From: JADLCX01 sp964630785
GTDB taxonomy: Bacteria; Planctomycetota; Phycisphaerae; Phycisphaerales; UBA1924
Direction of reading: 5' to 3'
Length of the DNA: 64,000 nucleotides
NCBI GenBank assembly: GCA_964630785.1
Contig: CAZVZG010000010.1
Coordinates: 81,187 to 145,186 of the forward strand
Each line of letters starts with the position of its first letter. The first letter of the stretch is position 1. Made by a program: the position numbers and the translations under genes. Below the pieces are notes generated by a model, which made no database searches, was not told the DNA's origin, and saw only the letters and a program-made list of their open reading frames with translations. Positions 52,848 through 62,057 of the stretch are shown in pieces.

Positions 52848-52884
52848 GCCCTCCCCCCGGCCCCCTCCCTCTGGGAGGGTGAGG
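52848..52884 (-). repeat. Dispersed palindromic repeat, CCCTCCC/GGGAGGG type, copy 2 (inverted)
   Basis: Located in the 212-base gap between the methyltransferase and the epimerase-like gene. Its reverse complement carries the core CCCTCCCAGAGGGAGGG then GCCGGGGGGAGGGC and matches 1212-1246 except for two substitutions and a single-base indel. Confidence 0.6.
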
Positions 52885-52999
52885 TGTGGCAGATAGTCCG
52901 AATCGTACTATAGTGTGCTTCACGAATCGCCGGCCGCAACCGGTCAGTTCAACCGGCGATACAACGCCCGTCGGTTCCGCCTCCATTCAGGAAGCACAC

Positions 53000-54175
53000 A
53001 TGACCACCACCCGCCGAGGTTTCATCAGGTCCGCCGCCGCCACGACCGCTCTGCTGGCCAGCGCCGGCGGCGCGATGGCCTTGCGCCGGGACGATCCAAA
53101 GCCCCAGGACAAAGCCCCTCCTTCGCCCGCGAAAGCCGACAAACCCATGACCATCCTCATCCTGGGCGGCACCGCGTTTCTGGGGCCGGAACTCGTTGAC
53201 GCGGCCAAGGCCCGCGGCCACAAGATCACGCTCTTCAACCGCGGCAAGACCCGGCCCGGCCTCTTCCCCGAACTCGAGAAGCTCCGCGGCGATCGAGATC
53301 CGAAGAAGGGCGATGGGCTCAAGGCCCTCGATGACCGCAAGTGGGACGCGGTGATCGACACCTCCGGCTACTACCCGCGGTTGGTCAAGGCCAGCGCGGA
53401 GTTGTTGGCCCCGAGCGTCGGACACTATGTGTACATCTCTTCGGTCTCGGCGTACAAGGACAACGACAAGCCCGACGCCGACGAGTCCGCGCCGGTCGCG
53501 ACGATGGCCGACCCGACCGTCGAGGAGATGGGGGCGAGCGGCGAGAACTACGGCGCGCTCAAGGCGCTGTGCGAGCAGGCCGCGGAGGCGGCCATGCCCG
53601 GGCGAGTGACCAACATCCGTCCGGGATTCATCGTCGGGCCGGGCGACTGGTCGGGCCGGTTCAACCATTGGCCGGTGCGCATCGATCGCGGCGGTGAGGT
53701 GCTCGCGCCGGGCGAGCCATCCGACCCGATGCAGGTGATCGACGTGCGCGATCTGGCGGAGTGGTGCATCCAATGCGCCGAAGCCAGGGTCGCCGGCGTG
53801 TACAACGCCGCCGGGCCGAAGCGGCCGCTGGAGTGGGGGGCTGTGCTCGACACTTGCAAGCGGGTCACCGGCTCCGACGCCGTTTTCACCTGGGTGAACG
53901 CGAAGTTCCTCGAACAGCACCAGAAGCCCGGCGACTCGTTCCCCATCTGGATCAGCCCGAGCGCCGAGAACGGCGCGGCCGCCGGTTTCCACAGGCGCAG
54001 CAACGCACGGGCGATCGAGAAGGGGCTGACCTTCCGGCCGCTCGACGAGACGGTGCGTGACCTGATGAAGTGGTACAAGGCCCTCAAGCCCGAGCAGCAG
54101 CAGCGGTACCTCGCGGGCATCGGGCCCGAGCGCGAGGCCGAACTGCTGGAGCAGTGGCACGCGGCCCGCGGCTGA
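53000..54175 (+). CDS. Tat-exported NAD-dependent epimerase/dehydratase-like protein
   Basis: A 391-residue extended-SDR-like protein. ATG 53000 is preceded by AGGAAG and gives a twin-arginine signal (TTRRGFIRSAAATTALLASA) consistent with export of a folded, cofactor-bound enzyme. The NAD-binding motif is ILILGGTAFLGPELVDAA (residues ~50-67), with SSVSAYKD at the usual serine position and then, 40 residues on, ENYGALKALCEQ with the YxxxK pair (Y and K present). VTNIRPGFIVGPGDWSGR matches NAD-dependent epimerase/isomerase-like proteins. The sugar or other substrate is unknown. Confidence 0.8.
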   Translation: MTTTRRGFIRSAAATTALLASAGGAMALRRDDPKPQDKAPPSPAKADKPMTILILGGTAFLGPELVDAAKARGHKITLFNRGKTRPGLFPELEKLRGDRDPKKGDGLKALDDRKWDAVIDTSGYYPRLVKASAELLAPSVGHYVYISSVSAYKDNDKPDADESAPVATMADPTVEEMGASGENYGALKALCEQAAEAAMPGRVTNIRPGFIVGPGDWSGRFNHWPVRIDRGGEVLAPGEPSDPMQVIDVRDLAEWCIQCAEARVAGVYNAAGPKRPLEWGAVLDTCKRVTGSDAVFTWVNAKFLEQHQKPGDSFPIWISPSAENGAAAGFHRRSNARAIEKGLTFRPLDETVRDLMKWYKALKPEQQQRYLAGIGPEREAELLEQWHAARG

Positions 54176-54184
54176 GCAGTCCTT

Positions 54185-54607
54185 TCACGGGCTCGCCGCC
54201 GAACTGTCCGCCCGATTCACCATCCACGCCGCGGTGTCCGAGAAGTAGGTGTGCAGCTCACCCGCGGCCGGCTCGGGCACGCCGACCTCCCGCATCGCCT
54301 CGATCATCAGACCGACCCATCGCCGGGCCGCGGGAGGATCGATCGGGAACGGCGCGTGCCGGATCCGGAGGCGCGGGTGGCCGCGCTCGCGCGTGTAGCG
54401 GTCCGAAGCCCCGAGCCGGAAGAGCAGGAAGTCCCGCAAACGCTCCTCCGCGGCCGCGAATCCCTCGCCCGATCGGGCCAGGCTTGCGAGGTACATCGGC
54501 CCGAGCAGATCGTCGCTCTGGACACGCCGATAGAACGCCGCGACGAGGCAGTCCACGCCTTCGTCGCCCAGAGCCGCCAGGATGGTCGATTCCGATCCGG
54601 GTTTCAC
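54185..54607 (-). CDS. Truncated haemoglobin, group II (TrHbO-like)
   Basis: A ~140-residue 2-on-2 globin. Group II proteins bind O2, NO or peroxide at a haem. The phrase GHPRLRIRHAPFPI is almost diagnostic, with the proximal histidine in RIRHAPF and a conserved Trp in RRWVGLMIEAM; FYRRVQSDDLLGPMY matches the B/C helices with Tyr at B10. The GTG at 54605-54607 is chosen because it fits the family length; an ATG at 54676 adds 23 arginine-rich residues and would leave only 49 bases for the divergent apaG promoter. The gene converges on the epimerase gene, with 9 bases between stops. Confidence 0.85.
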   Translation of the reverse strand: MKPGSESTILAALGDEGVDCLVAAFYRRVQSDDLLGPMYLASLARSGEGFAAAEERLRDFLLFRLGASDRYTRERGHPRLRIRHAPFPIDPPAARRWVGLMIEAMREVGVPEPAAGELHTYFSDTAAWMVNRADSSAASP

Positions 54608-54725
54608 GGGCTGATCGTTGGCTGTTCGTAGCCGCGGGGCTGGGAAGCGTCGGGCGCGGCGAAACCGCGCCGACATCCCGCCCGTACCCTGCTAGCGTTA
54701 GCGGCTTTCATTCGGGACGTTTGGC

Positions 54726-55217
54726 ATGACCACCACCACCACGAAACCCAACAAGCCCTGCCTGGGCTCCGATACCACGACCCGCGGCGTGCGCATCACC
54801 GTTCAGCCGGCGTACTCGTCGCTGGAGTCCGACCCCGCGAACAACTACTACAAGTTTGTCTATCGCATCCGCATCCGTAATGACTCCGACCGCACCGTCC
54901 AACTCGTCTCACGCCACTGGATCATCGTGGACGCGAACGGCGAGCGCCAGGAAGTCCGCGGCGGCGGGGTGGTCGGCCGCCAGCCCGTTCTCGAACCCGG
55001 ACAGGCGTTCGAGTACGCGTCGTTCTGCCCGCTGGCGACGCCGTGGGGAACGATGGAGGGCAGCTACCTGATGCGCGAACCGCTGGAATGGGTCGAGCCC
55101 GCGTCGGAGTTGACCGAGGCCGCGGAGATTGAGCGTCCGCCCGCCGGCGAGCCCTTCGAGGCCATGATCTCGAGGTTCTATCTGGTGTGCCCGCCCGAGG
55201 CGGAGGGGTTGCCGTAG
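54726..55217 (+). CDS. apaG: ApaG family protein
   Basis: A 163-residue fibronectin-like beta-sandwich protein. ApaG is linked to Co2+/Mg2+ tolerance and is found in many bacteria; the biochemical role is not settled. Family landmarks are YYKFVYRIRIRNDSDRTVQL, SRHWIIVDANGERQEVRGGG with GVVGRQPVLEPGQAFEY, and TPWGTMEGSYLM. The N-terminal threonine-rich stretch (MTTTTTKPNKP) and a C-terminal ~30-residue extension are beyond the usual ~125 residues. It is divergent from the truncated haemoglobin gene. Confidence 0.92.
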   Translation: MTTTTTKPNKPCLGSDTTTRGVRITVQPAYSSLESDPANNYYKFVYRIRIRNDSDRTVQLVSRHWIIVDANGERQEVRGGGVVGRQPVLEPGQAFEYASFCPLATPWGTMEGSYLMREPLEWVEPASELTEAAEIERPPAGEPFEAMISRFYLVCPPEAEGLP

Positions 55218-55358
55218 CGCGTGTGCCAACTTGCGGGCGGGGTTTGGCGATCATGATCGCGGCAGATTGTGACAAGTCCCGCAACCCTCACGCCGCCCGC
55301 TCCTAGAATTCGCGGGGCATCGCGACGATGCCTGGGTGCGATGCACCAGGGAGCGGCC

Positions 55359-56531
55359 GTGTTGCGATCAGTGTTGTTCAAGCTCGCAAGTCGTCGTTCG
55401 TTCGGCGCGGTTGCGGCAAGTGCGACGGCGTTCGCAGCGGGCGCGATATTCGCGGGCGTTGCGATGGCGGCGCCCGATGCCGACGACGTCAATCGGGCCC
55501 GCGAACCGCGTCAGGCCGCGGTCGAGCAGCCAAGACCGGCGCCGGGTCAGCTTCGGCGGCTCGGCGGGCCGACGCCGGTCGCCGGCGGCATCCGGCCCGT
55601 CGGCGGCGATATCCGCCCGGTGGGCGGCGACATCGGCGTTACCGGCGGCGGCATCCGGCCGGTGGGTATCGGCTCGCCGCTCGCGAACGACCGCTCGTTC
55701 GCGGGCCGTCTGCGCCCGAGCACCACGGCCGTGGGCGTGAGCGGCTACGCGATCGAGCCGGGCTGGGACGACCCGCCGTGGGGACCGAGCGACGTCGAGC
55801 GCCCCGCGTCGTCGTTCGGGACCGGACGAACAGCAGGATGGGAGAGCGTGAGCAGCGCGGGTTTCGGGCCGGGCGTGAACACGTCGGGCGTCGCCGACGG
55901 CGCGATCGACGATTCCATCGGTCGCCGATATGTCCCTTCATCTACCCGCGAGCGCGTGTGGCGGGTCGCGACCCACGCCCCGAGCAGGGCGCAAGAGCCG
56001 GACGCGACCGCCGCCGATCACGACGCGAGCACTGGCGACAGTGCCGACTGGATCGACCCCGCGCCGATCCCACCACTGGCGGCGCGCCCGCGGCGCAACG
56101 TGCGGCCAGACCTTCGCATGGCCGTGCGGCTCTCGCTGGAGCACCAGTTCCACGGCGCGATCGACACCCTGCGCGAGGCGGTCTATCGCGAGCCGGAGGC
56201 GTTCAACGCCGCGGAAGGCGCGCTCTTCGGCGATCCGGAGATGCAGGCACGGGTGGAACAGGCGATCGCGACTTACCGTGCCGCGCCGCCCGGCGTGGCG
56301 GGGGTGTCGCCGACCGACGCCGCGTTCATGGTCGCGGCGCTCGAAGCGGCCTCGGGGCGGGGCGACGAGGCCTTCGCGGCGATCAGGCTCGCCCGCGAAC
56401 TCGGCGAGGATCGCCCAAGCGGCAAGTCGCTGCACCGCGTGCTCAGCCGCGGACGAATGACGACGCCCGGCGCCGGGAGCGCAAGCCTGTCACACACACC
56501 CGCCGTACCCTCGGCGCCGGCGCGGCCCTGA
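55359..56531 (+). CDS. Exported protein of unknown function with Gly/Pro-rich repeats and helical C-terminus
   Basis: A 390-residue protein. The GTG at 55359 is preferred to an ATG at 55341 because AGGGAG (55348-55353) is five bases before it and the signal peptide (SVLFKLASRRSFGAVAASAT...) starts there. Residues ~65-105 hold a repeat of the form GGxIRPVGGD (GGIRPVGGDIRPVGGDIG), probably extended. The C-terminal ~130 residues are helical with tetratricopeptide-like character (AVRLSLEHQFHGAIDTLREA, EAASGRGDEAFAAIRLAREL). No family was recognised. A methyltransferase gene begins 11 bases past its stop. Confidence 0.6.
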   Translation: MLRSVLFKLASRRSFGAVAASATAFAAGAIFAGVAMAAPDADDVNRAREPRQAAVEQPRPAPGQLRRLGGPTPVAGGIRPVGGDIRPVGGDIGVTGGGIRPVGIGSPLANDRSFAGRLRPSTTAVGVSGYAIEPGWDDPPWGPSDVERPASSFGTGRTAGWESVSSAGFGPGVNTSGVADGAIDDSIGRRYVPSSTRERVWRVATHAPSRAQEPDATAADHDASTGDSADWIDPAPIPPLAARPRRNVRPDLRMAVRLSLEHQFHGAIDTLREAVYREPEAFNAAEGALFGDPEMQARVEQAIATYRAAPPGVAGVSPTDAAFMVAALEAASGRGDEAFAAIRLARELGEDRPSGKSLHRVLSRGRMTTPGAGSASLSHTPAVPSAPARP

Positions 56532-56542
56532 ACTCACCCACC

Positions 56543-57448
56543 ATGCCGCCCGATCGCGCTCCCGCCCAGGTCGAGTCCGCCGATGCCTACGCGGACCCGG
56601 CCGTCTACGACATTCTCCACACGCCCGGTACCGCCGAAGAGCTCGACGGCCTGGAGCGCATCGCGGGCCGGTTCGTCTCGAACCGTCCGCGATCGGTGCG
56701 ATGGCTGGAGCCTTGCTGCGGCACGGGGCGCTTCCTGCGGTTGGCGGCCCGGCGTGGCGGACGGATCGCCGGTGTCGAGCTCGATCCCGCGGTCGCCGCG
56801 TACGCGAATCGGCGGCTGCACGCGAGCGGGCTCGGGTCGCGGGCGCGGGCGATCGTCGGCGACATCCGCGAACTGAACGCGCTGGAGTGCCCGAGTGCGC
56901 TCGGCGCGCCATACGGGTTCGCGTTCTGCCCGCACAACTCGCTGCGACACCTGCCCTCGGCCAAGGACCTGACGCGGCACCTGCGCGCCGTGGCCCGTGT
57001 GCTCACGCCGCGGGGCGTGTACGCCGTGGGCATCGGCCTGCAGGAGCCGGGCGAAGCGATCGTCGGCGAGGACGTGCACGAGGCTCGGCGCGGCCGAACG
57101 CGGGTCTCCGCGGTGTGTCAGTATTTCGAGGCCGGGCGCGGGCCGGCGTCGCACGGATCGCCGCGCCTCGAACGCGTGGTGAGCCACACGACCGTCCGCG
57201 TCGGCCGGCGCACGCGCGTGATCGAGTCGGTGTACGACCTGTTGTGCATCGACGCCGCAACGTGGCGCGGGTGCGTGCGTGCGGCGGGGTTGGTGGAGGT
57301 TGCGGTCGTTGACGACCGGCGCGCCGCCGACCTGCCCGGCGATCGGATCGACTACGCCTACCGCGTGCTGGCCCATCCGGGGCATCCGGCGCACGTGACG
57401 GGCGGCGCCCGGCCGCTCAGGCGCGGCGCGGGTCGAACCCGTGTTTGA
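56543..57448 (+). CDS. Class I SAM-dependent methyltransferase-like protein
   Basis: A 301-residue Rossmann-fold protein with motif I VRWLEPCCGTGRFLRLAAR (residues ~50-68), strand 2 acid GRIAGVELDPAVAAYANR, IVGDIRELNALECPS and GFAFCPHNSLRHLPS (motif IV region with a Pro-His-Asn turn). This pattern is that of class I methyltransferases of the type with a 'FCPHNSLRHL' loop; substrate unknown. It lies 11 bases after the preceding exported protein gene and its last 32 bases overlap the end of the DinB-like gene on the other strand. Confidence 0.78.
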   Translation: MPPDRAPAQVESADAYADPAVYDILHTPGTAEELDGLERIAGRFVSNRPRSVRWLEPCCGTGRFLRLAARRGGRIAGVELDPAVAAYANRRLHASGLGSRARAIVGDIRELNALECPSALGAPYGFAFCPHNSLRHLPSAKDLTRHLRAVARVLTPRGVYAVGIGLQEPGEAIVGEDVHEARRGRTRVSAVCQYFEAGRGPASHGSPRLERVVSHTTVRVGRRTRVIESVYDLLCIDAATWRGCVRAAGLVEVAVVDDRRAADLPGDRIDYAYRVLAHPGHPAHVTGGARPLRRGAGRTRV

Positions 57449-57965
57449 GGTTGTGCGCGGTCGATCCGCCGCGGGGGATCGTGATCGTAGTCCAGTTGTC
57501 TCCGGCCATCACGCGGGCGGTCTGCACGATCTGGCCGATGTGGTAGCTGGTGTGGGCGAGCGCGCGGGAGATCGCAAACGGCACGCTCAACGGCTCGCCA
57601 CGGATCATGACCGCGCCGAGCAGGTCGTCGGAGGTGAGCGGCGTGAGCGCGTCGAAGAGCGTCCGCCAGCCCGCCTCCCACGCCTCGATCATCTGCTCGC
57701 GGGAGGTGAACGTGTCCACGAACTCGTCGTCACGGTCGCGCCAGGGCTTTTCGCCGTCGGTCATGAGAAACTCGGTGAACCGCGAGCGCAGGTTGCCGCT
57801 CACGTGCTTCATCACCACGCAGACGCTGTTGGTGTTCTGGTCGAGCGGCCGGCGCATCTGCTCCTCGCTCAACTGCGAGATGGCGGCGTCGGCGAGGTGC
57901 TTCTGCGCCCGGAAACTGCGGATGTAGGCGTCGATGACGGCTCGGGCGATATCTTGGGCGGACAT
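57417..57965 (-). CDS. DinB/DUF1572-type protein
   Basis: A 182-residue four-helix-bundle protein starting at ATG 57963-57965. Phrases VVMKHVSGNLRSRF, WRDRDDEFVDTF and SRALAHTSYHIGQIVQTAR match the DUF1572 branch of the DinB/YfiT superfamily, where histidines in the first and last of these bind a metal ion (here H54 in KHVSG and the pair in AHTSYHIGQ). Some members act as metal-dependent hydrolases or transferases with thiols; the reaction here is unknown. It is followed by a second DinB-type gene in the same orientation. Confidence 0.82.
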   Translation of the reverse strand: MSAQDIARAVIDAYIRSFRAQKHLADAAISQLSEEQMRRPLDQNTNSVCVVMKHVSGNLRSRFTEFLMTDGEKPWRDRDDEFVDTFTSREQMIEAWEAGWRTLFDALTPLTSDDLLGAVMIRGEPLSVPFAISRALAHTSYHIGQIVQTARVMAGDNWTTITIPRGGSTAHNLKHGFDPRRA

Positions 57966-58042
57966 TTCGCCATGATACGCGCACAGCGAGCGCGGGCCCG
58001 GCTCGGTGCGGGTTCAACCATTCGGCCCGGGACGGTTCGCGT

Positions 58043-58567
58043 TCAAGCGAAGATCGGCTTCATCCCCAGCGCCCGGCGAAGGTCGGCGATCTGTCCGCAG
58101 TGTGTCCCGTTGTGGAACACGATCCGCGGCCCGACATTCCAGCGCGGCATGAGCGCGCCGCCGAAGAACGGGACCGCTTCATCGAGCTGGGATTCCGGGA
58201 CCTGCCGCAGCGTGCCGGCTAGCCGCTCCGCGGCCGCCGTGAATATCTCCACGCAGCGGGCAAAGTCGGGGAACCTCGCATCCGGCGCGTTGGGGTTGGA
58301 GCCCGTGGCGACGCTGTCGGTCCCGTATCGACTCTGGTCGCCGCTGGACGCCCCGCGGATGAAGGACTCTTCAGACGGCGCAACGCCGTCGAGTTTCTCG
58401 GCCGCACGGTGCATGGTCAGGGCGCAATGGCCCAGTATCCATGCAACGTGGTTGGGCAGGCCCGGGGCCGACCGTGTGTGATTGGATTGGTCAAAGCCGG
58501 CCAGGTAACGCATCAAAAGGCCGCGGCTCTGCATCACGCCCTCGGCGAGCGTCTCTTGTCTCGTCAT
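58043..58567 (-). CDS. DinB family protein
   Basis: A 174-residue four-helix-bundle protein from ATG 58565-58567, with AAAGGAG just upstream. The metal-binding histidines are in NHVAWILGHCALTMHR and NGTHCGQIADLRRALG. The domain is the DinB_2-type found in many small bacterial proteins of unknown reaction. It reads in the same direction as the DUF1572-type gene (77-base gap), so the two may share a transcript; they are different subfamilies rather than a recent duplication. Confidence 0.82.
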   Translation of the reverse strand: MTRQETLAEGVMQSRGLLMRYLAGFDQSNHTRSAPGLPNHVAWILGHCALTMHRAAEKLDGVAPSEESFIRGASSGDQSRYGTDSVATGSNPNAPDARFPDFARCVEIFTAAAERLAGTLRQVPESQLDEAVPFFGGALMPRWNVGPRIVFHNGTHCGQIADLRRALGMKPIFA

Positions 58568-58880
58568 GGAGACTCCTTTGGCGGCCGCGCGCCGGATGCT
58601 CGCGGCCACCGGTCAAGATGCACAAATCCTCCGAGCACGCCTCGTGCCCGGAGCCACGGGTTCGGCTCCGATGGTGGGCGAACAAACCTCGCCCGACGCC
58701 GCGGCACGCGCCGAACAGACGGCGCCGCTTGACTGATCTTTGTCGGTAGATCATCCAATTCAAGCCGGGCGATCGACAATGACCGGGGTGCCTCGAACAC
58801 CCGCGGGTCGAGGTGATCCGGGAACACTGAGCGTGAAGCAGCCCACGCGGCCTTCCCTGCAAGCGTCCGGCAAGCATCAC
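58568..58880. other. Intergenic region between DinB and the 1058-residue protein gene
   Basis: A 313-base gap between two genes running left. The stretch near 58735-58760 is A/T-richer and could hold the promoter of the DinB gene, but no motif is secure. No small gene or repeat was identified. Confidence 0.35.
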
Positions 58881-61800
58881 TCACGGGATCGCGACTGCTT
58901 TGTTCAGCCGTTGTGCCTCTTCGAGGTCCGACAGGCTGATGACCACCCGCCGCCCCGAGAGCGCCTTGGCGGCGTCCTTGAACACGAACCGCCTCAGCAC
59001 CGTCTGCCCGGGTGGCAGGCCGGAGATCTGGAGTTGCTGCGTGGGCATGTTGTGGGCGGCGCTCTCCAGGCGCAGCGTGCGCGGGCGTGCGCCCTTGTTG
59101 GTCACGGCGGCCACGACCACGACGTCGTCACCCGGCGTGATCTGGAGCTCGGGCTCCATATCGATGTCCTCGAGCCCGATCTCCACCGGGGCGTGCACGC
59201 GGATGGGCGGATACGCGCGGTCCGCCACGGCCCTGGCCACGATGACAAAGTCCTTGATCCCCGCGAGCTGGCCCGCTCCGAACGAAAGCGTGACCGGGAT
59301 CCGCACCGTCTGGCCCGGGGCGATGTCGAAGTCGATGATGCCGCTGGGCGAGACCCGCCACACGTCCGACACCGACCGGCCCTGGCGGTCGCCGGCGTTC
59401 GATTCGTCCTTGAGCTGCAGTTTACCGGTGATGCGCATGGGCCAGGGATTAGAAAGGATGATCCGGTGCTCGTGCTCGCGCACCACGGCGGGCATGAACG
59501 ACGGCTCAAGCCGAAAACTCGCGGCGAACAACGCAAGGTAGGGATCGATCCCCTCGATGAAGACCGGCGTCTCGCCCACGGGCACGGTGACCAGCGGGCT
59601 CGGCGCCGCCGCTCCTGTCCGATTCGGCCCCGCTCCGCTCTCCGACGGCGCCATCACGGGGATCGGTGTCTGGTTGCCGAAGGCATCGACCACGATCACC
59701 GCGCTGCCGATGGCGGCCGCGTCGACAAAGGCCCGGTCCGGCTCCGCCGATTCGTTCCACGCGATCAGTGCGCCGCGCTCCAGTGTGCCCAGGGCGGTGT
59801 TGCGGGCCGCGAGGATGTAGCACTTCACGCCGGGCACGTTGGTGAGCTCGCCGACGACGCGCCGCCCACTCAGGCGATCGCGCAGCACGGCGAGCGAAGC
59901 CAGTTCCGGCTGGGGCATGATCTGCGGCGAGCCCTCACCGCTCCAGGACCAGGGCTGGCGCAGGGCGATCCGGGCGCTGTCGAGCCCCGTCTCGGCGGGC
60001 TCGCCCTTCTCCCCGACGCCCCGGTCGCCCCGCTCGCTTCCGCCTTGCGCTGCCCAGAGCTCGACCGTGCGACGCATGAGCTCGAGAATCCGAGCGGGCG
60101 TGCCGAACTCGTCGCGCGGGGGCAGGTCGAACGCGACCGTGACCTCACGCTGCGGGGAATCCGGGCTGGTCAACGATCCGATCACCGGCCCGACTTCCGA
60201 CGCGGGAAAGCCGGCGGGGTACCACACGGTCAATCCGTCCACGAGCGTGCCCGTCTGCGGCGCGAACGATAAGGGCGCCTCTGCATGTTCCGGCTTCGCG
60301 CCGGCCGATGATCCTTGGGCCGTGGCGACGGGGGCCTGTGATCCGGACGGGCGGGGGCGTGCGGACGGCGATGGGCGCCCGAGCCCGGGCAGCGCGCGAT
60401 CGGCGCTCCACGGGATCGAGATCATCGGTCCCGGCACCATCGCGGCCAGCGCCCCCTCCATCGCCTGAGTGTCCCCCGCGAGGTCTTTCTTCCAGAACGC
60501 GTGGTCCAGGCCGGTCCGACCGAGTTGGTAGCGAGACACGCGCTGACCGAAGATGTCCAGCGTCGGCGCCAGGTAGCCCATCCAAGCGTTCGGATCGATC
60601 GCCGCCAGCGAGAGCGCATCGTCCACGGGTGCGAGCGTGTTGCGGGAGAGCTCGTTCGGCACACCGTCGAGCACGAACGTCAGCGTTTGTCCTTGTTGCA
60701 GCATGGCCTCGATCGCCGGCCGCCGCTTTTCGAGCGACACGCCGCACTCGGCGAGCGTCGAATCGCTCCGCCAGGCCGGCAGGTAGATGAACTTTGTGCC
60801 CAGGCGAGCGGTGAGGACGGCAAGATCACCCGCCCGATCGTCCGGCAGGTTGTCGGCGATGAGCCCAAACCGGGCCCGGTCGCGCTCGATCAGGGCCGCG
60901 GCTCGGGCACGAACCGACGCCGCGTTGGAGTCTGGCATGTCCGCCGACAACGCCGATCCCCCCGTTCCGATCGGCCCGGCCAGCCAGACAAACCGCACAA
61001 TCGCCGATGACACCGGCGGCGCGTCGTCACCGCCGCCGGCGCCCAGCACGTCGAGCCTGGCCGCGTACCAGCCCCGGCCGGGCATTTTCGGCGTGAACTG
61101 CCGTGCCCGGCCGTCGGGGTTGATCGGCTCGATGGACTGATCGACCCGCCGCCCGCGGATGTCGAACACGCGCACCCTCGCCCGCAGCGACTCGCCGCCC
61201 AGGTCGCGCACGCTGACCTGGAGCGTCGGAGTCCGATCGCCCTCCACGATGTTCGCCGGCGAGCCCGTCGCGATGGTGGCCCGGGGGATCTGCACCACGG
61301 CCACGTCGTCGAACCACGCGCCGCCGCGAACGTCCTCGCGGTACAGCGTGTGACGCTCAAGGGCCTGCGACGCCGGGTCGTCACCGACCGGCGGCGCGAA
61401 CTGCTGCGGCTGCAGGAGTTCCAGGTCGATCTGGATCCACGCCGCCGCCCCCTCCGCCTTGCCCCCCGACTCTGCCTCGCGTCCGGGCACCTGCACAGTG
61501 ACCGTGGCCCACGCGTTCTGCGACGAGATCGGGTCGCTCCGCCGCTCCGAGCCGAGGATCGGATGCAGGTGCTGGTCGAGCAGTCGCACCGTGACGAACG
61601 CGCGGGCGTACTCCAGCCCGTCGGTCCGCACGCGAGCCGAGACCGCGTAGTCCGCGTCGGCGAAGACCGGCGCCTCGCCGCCGCGGAGGCGCACGCAAGT
61701 GCACCCGCCGCGCGTGGGCAGATAGAGGCTTCGCCCGCCCGAGACCGCTTGGCGCGAGTCGATCACCGCGAGGTTGAAGCGCGGGAACCCGGCCCGCGGA

Positions 61801-62057
61801 TGCCCATCGGGCGTGAGCGTGCTGCGCTCCCATCCCCGCGGCATGGGGTCGGGGTTCTCGCGATCATCAAACTGGTAGAACCGCACGAGCCGCTGCGAGC
61901 CGCACTCGGCAAGCGGAGGTTTGCCCCCCTGTTGAGGGGGAGCCTGGCCCTCCGTCGCCGTTTGTCCCGCGCACACCACCGCCCACAACGCGGCCGAACC
62001 CGCGAAGATCAGGCGCCCGATCCGGCGCGCGCGGCCACCGGCAGTTCCGTGGGCCAT
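58881..62057 (-). CDS. Large exported protein of unknown function
   Basis: A 1058-residue protein starting at ATG 62055-62057 (a GTG six codons upstream is less likely), with a signal peptide (IGRLIFAGSAALWAVVCAG). The N-terminal third resembles a carbohydrate-binding-like sandwich (RSLYLPTRGGCTCVRLRG, YAVSARVRTDGLEYARAFV). A middle region may be a TIM-barrel-like or glycosidase-like domain (FIYLPAWRSDSTLAECGV), but catalytic residues are not evident. The C-terminal part has NEW3/CARDB-like sandwiches (VVVVAAVTNKGARPRTLRL). There is no dockerin or PEP-CTERM tail. I cannot assign a family. Confidence 0.6.
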   Translation of the reverse strand: MAHGTAGGRARRIGRLIFAGSAALWAVVCAGQTATEGQAPPQQGGKPPLAECGSQRLVRFYQFDDRENPDPMPRGWERSTLTPDGHPRAGFPRFNLAVIDSRQAVSGGRSLYLPTRGGCTCVRLRGGEAPVFADADYAVSARVRTDGLEYARAFVTVRLLDQHLHPILGSERRSDPISSQNAWATVTVQVPGREAESGGKAEGAAAWIQIDLELLQPQQFAPPVGDDPASQALERHTLYREDVRGGAWFDDVAVVQIPRATIATGSPANIVEGDRTPTLQVSVRDLGGESLRARVRVFDIRGRRVDQSIEPINPDGRARQFTPKMPGRGWYAARLDVLGAGGGDDAPPVSSAIVRFVWLAGPIGTGGSALSADMPDSNAASVRARAAALIERDRARFGLIADNLPDDRAGDLAVLTARLGTKFIYLPAWRSDSTLAECGVSLEKRRPAIEAMLQQGQTLTFVLDGVPNELSRNTLAPVDDALSLAAIDPNAWMGYLAPTLDIFGQRVSRYQLGRTGLDHAFWKKDLAGDTQAMEGALAAMVPGPMISIPWSADRALPGLGRPSPSARPRPSGSQAPVATAQGSSAGAKPEHAEAPLSFAPQTGTLVDGLTVWYPAGFPASEVGPVIGSLTSPDSPQREVTVAFDLPPRDEFGTPARILELMRRTVELWAAQGGSERGDRGVGEKGEPAETGLDSARIALRQPWSWSGEGSPQIMPQPELASLAVLRDRLSGRRVVGELTNVPGVKCYILAARNTALGTLERGALIAWNESAEPDRAFVDAAAIGSAVIVVDAFGNQTPIPVMAPSESGAGPNRTGAAAPSPLVTVPVGETPVFIEGIDPYLALFAASFRLEPSFMPAVVREHEHRIILSNPWPMRITGKLQLKDESNAGDRQGRSVSDVWRVSPSGIIDFDIAPGQTVRIPVTLSFGAGQLAGIKDFVIVARAVADRAYPPIRVHAPVEIGLEDIDMEPELQITPGDDVVVVAAVTNKGARPRTLRLESAAHNMPTQQLQISGLPPGQTVLRRFVFKDAAKALSGRRVVISLSDLEEAQRLNKAVAIP

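Noticed and set aside
52949..54160. A 403-residue open frame opposite the epimerase-like gene
   Set aside because: Antisense shadow with no motifs; the plus-strand gene has a Tat signal, a Rossmann motif and a YxxxK pair.
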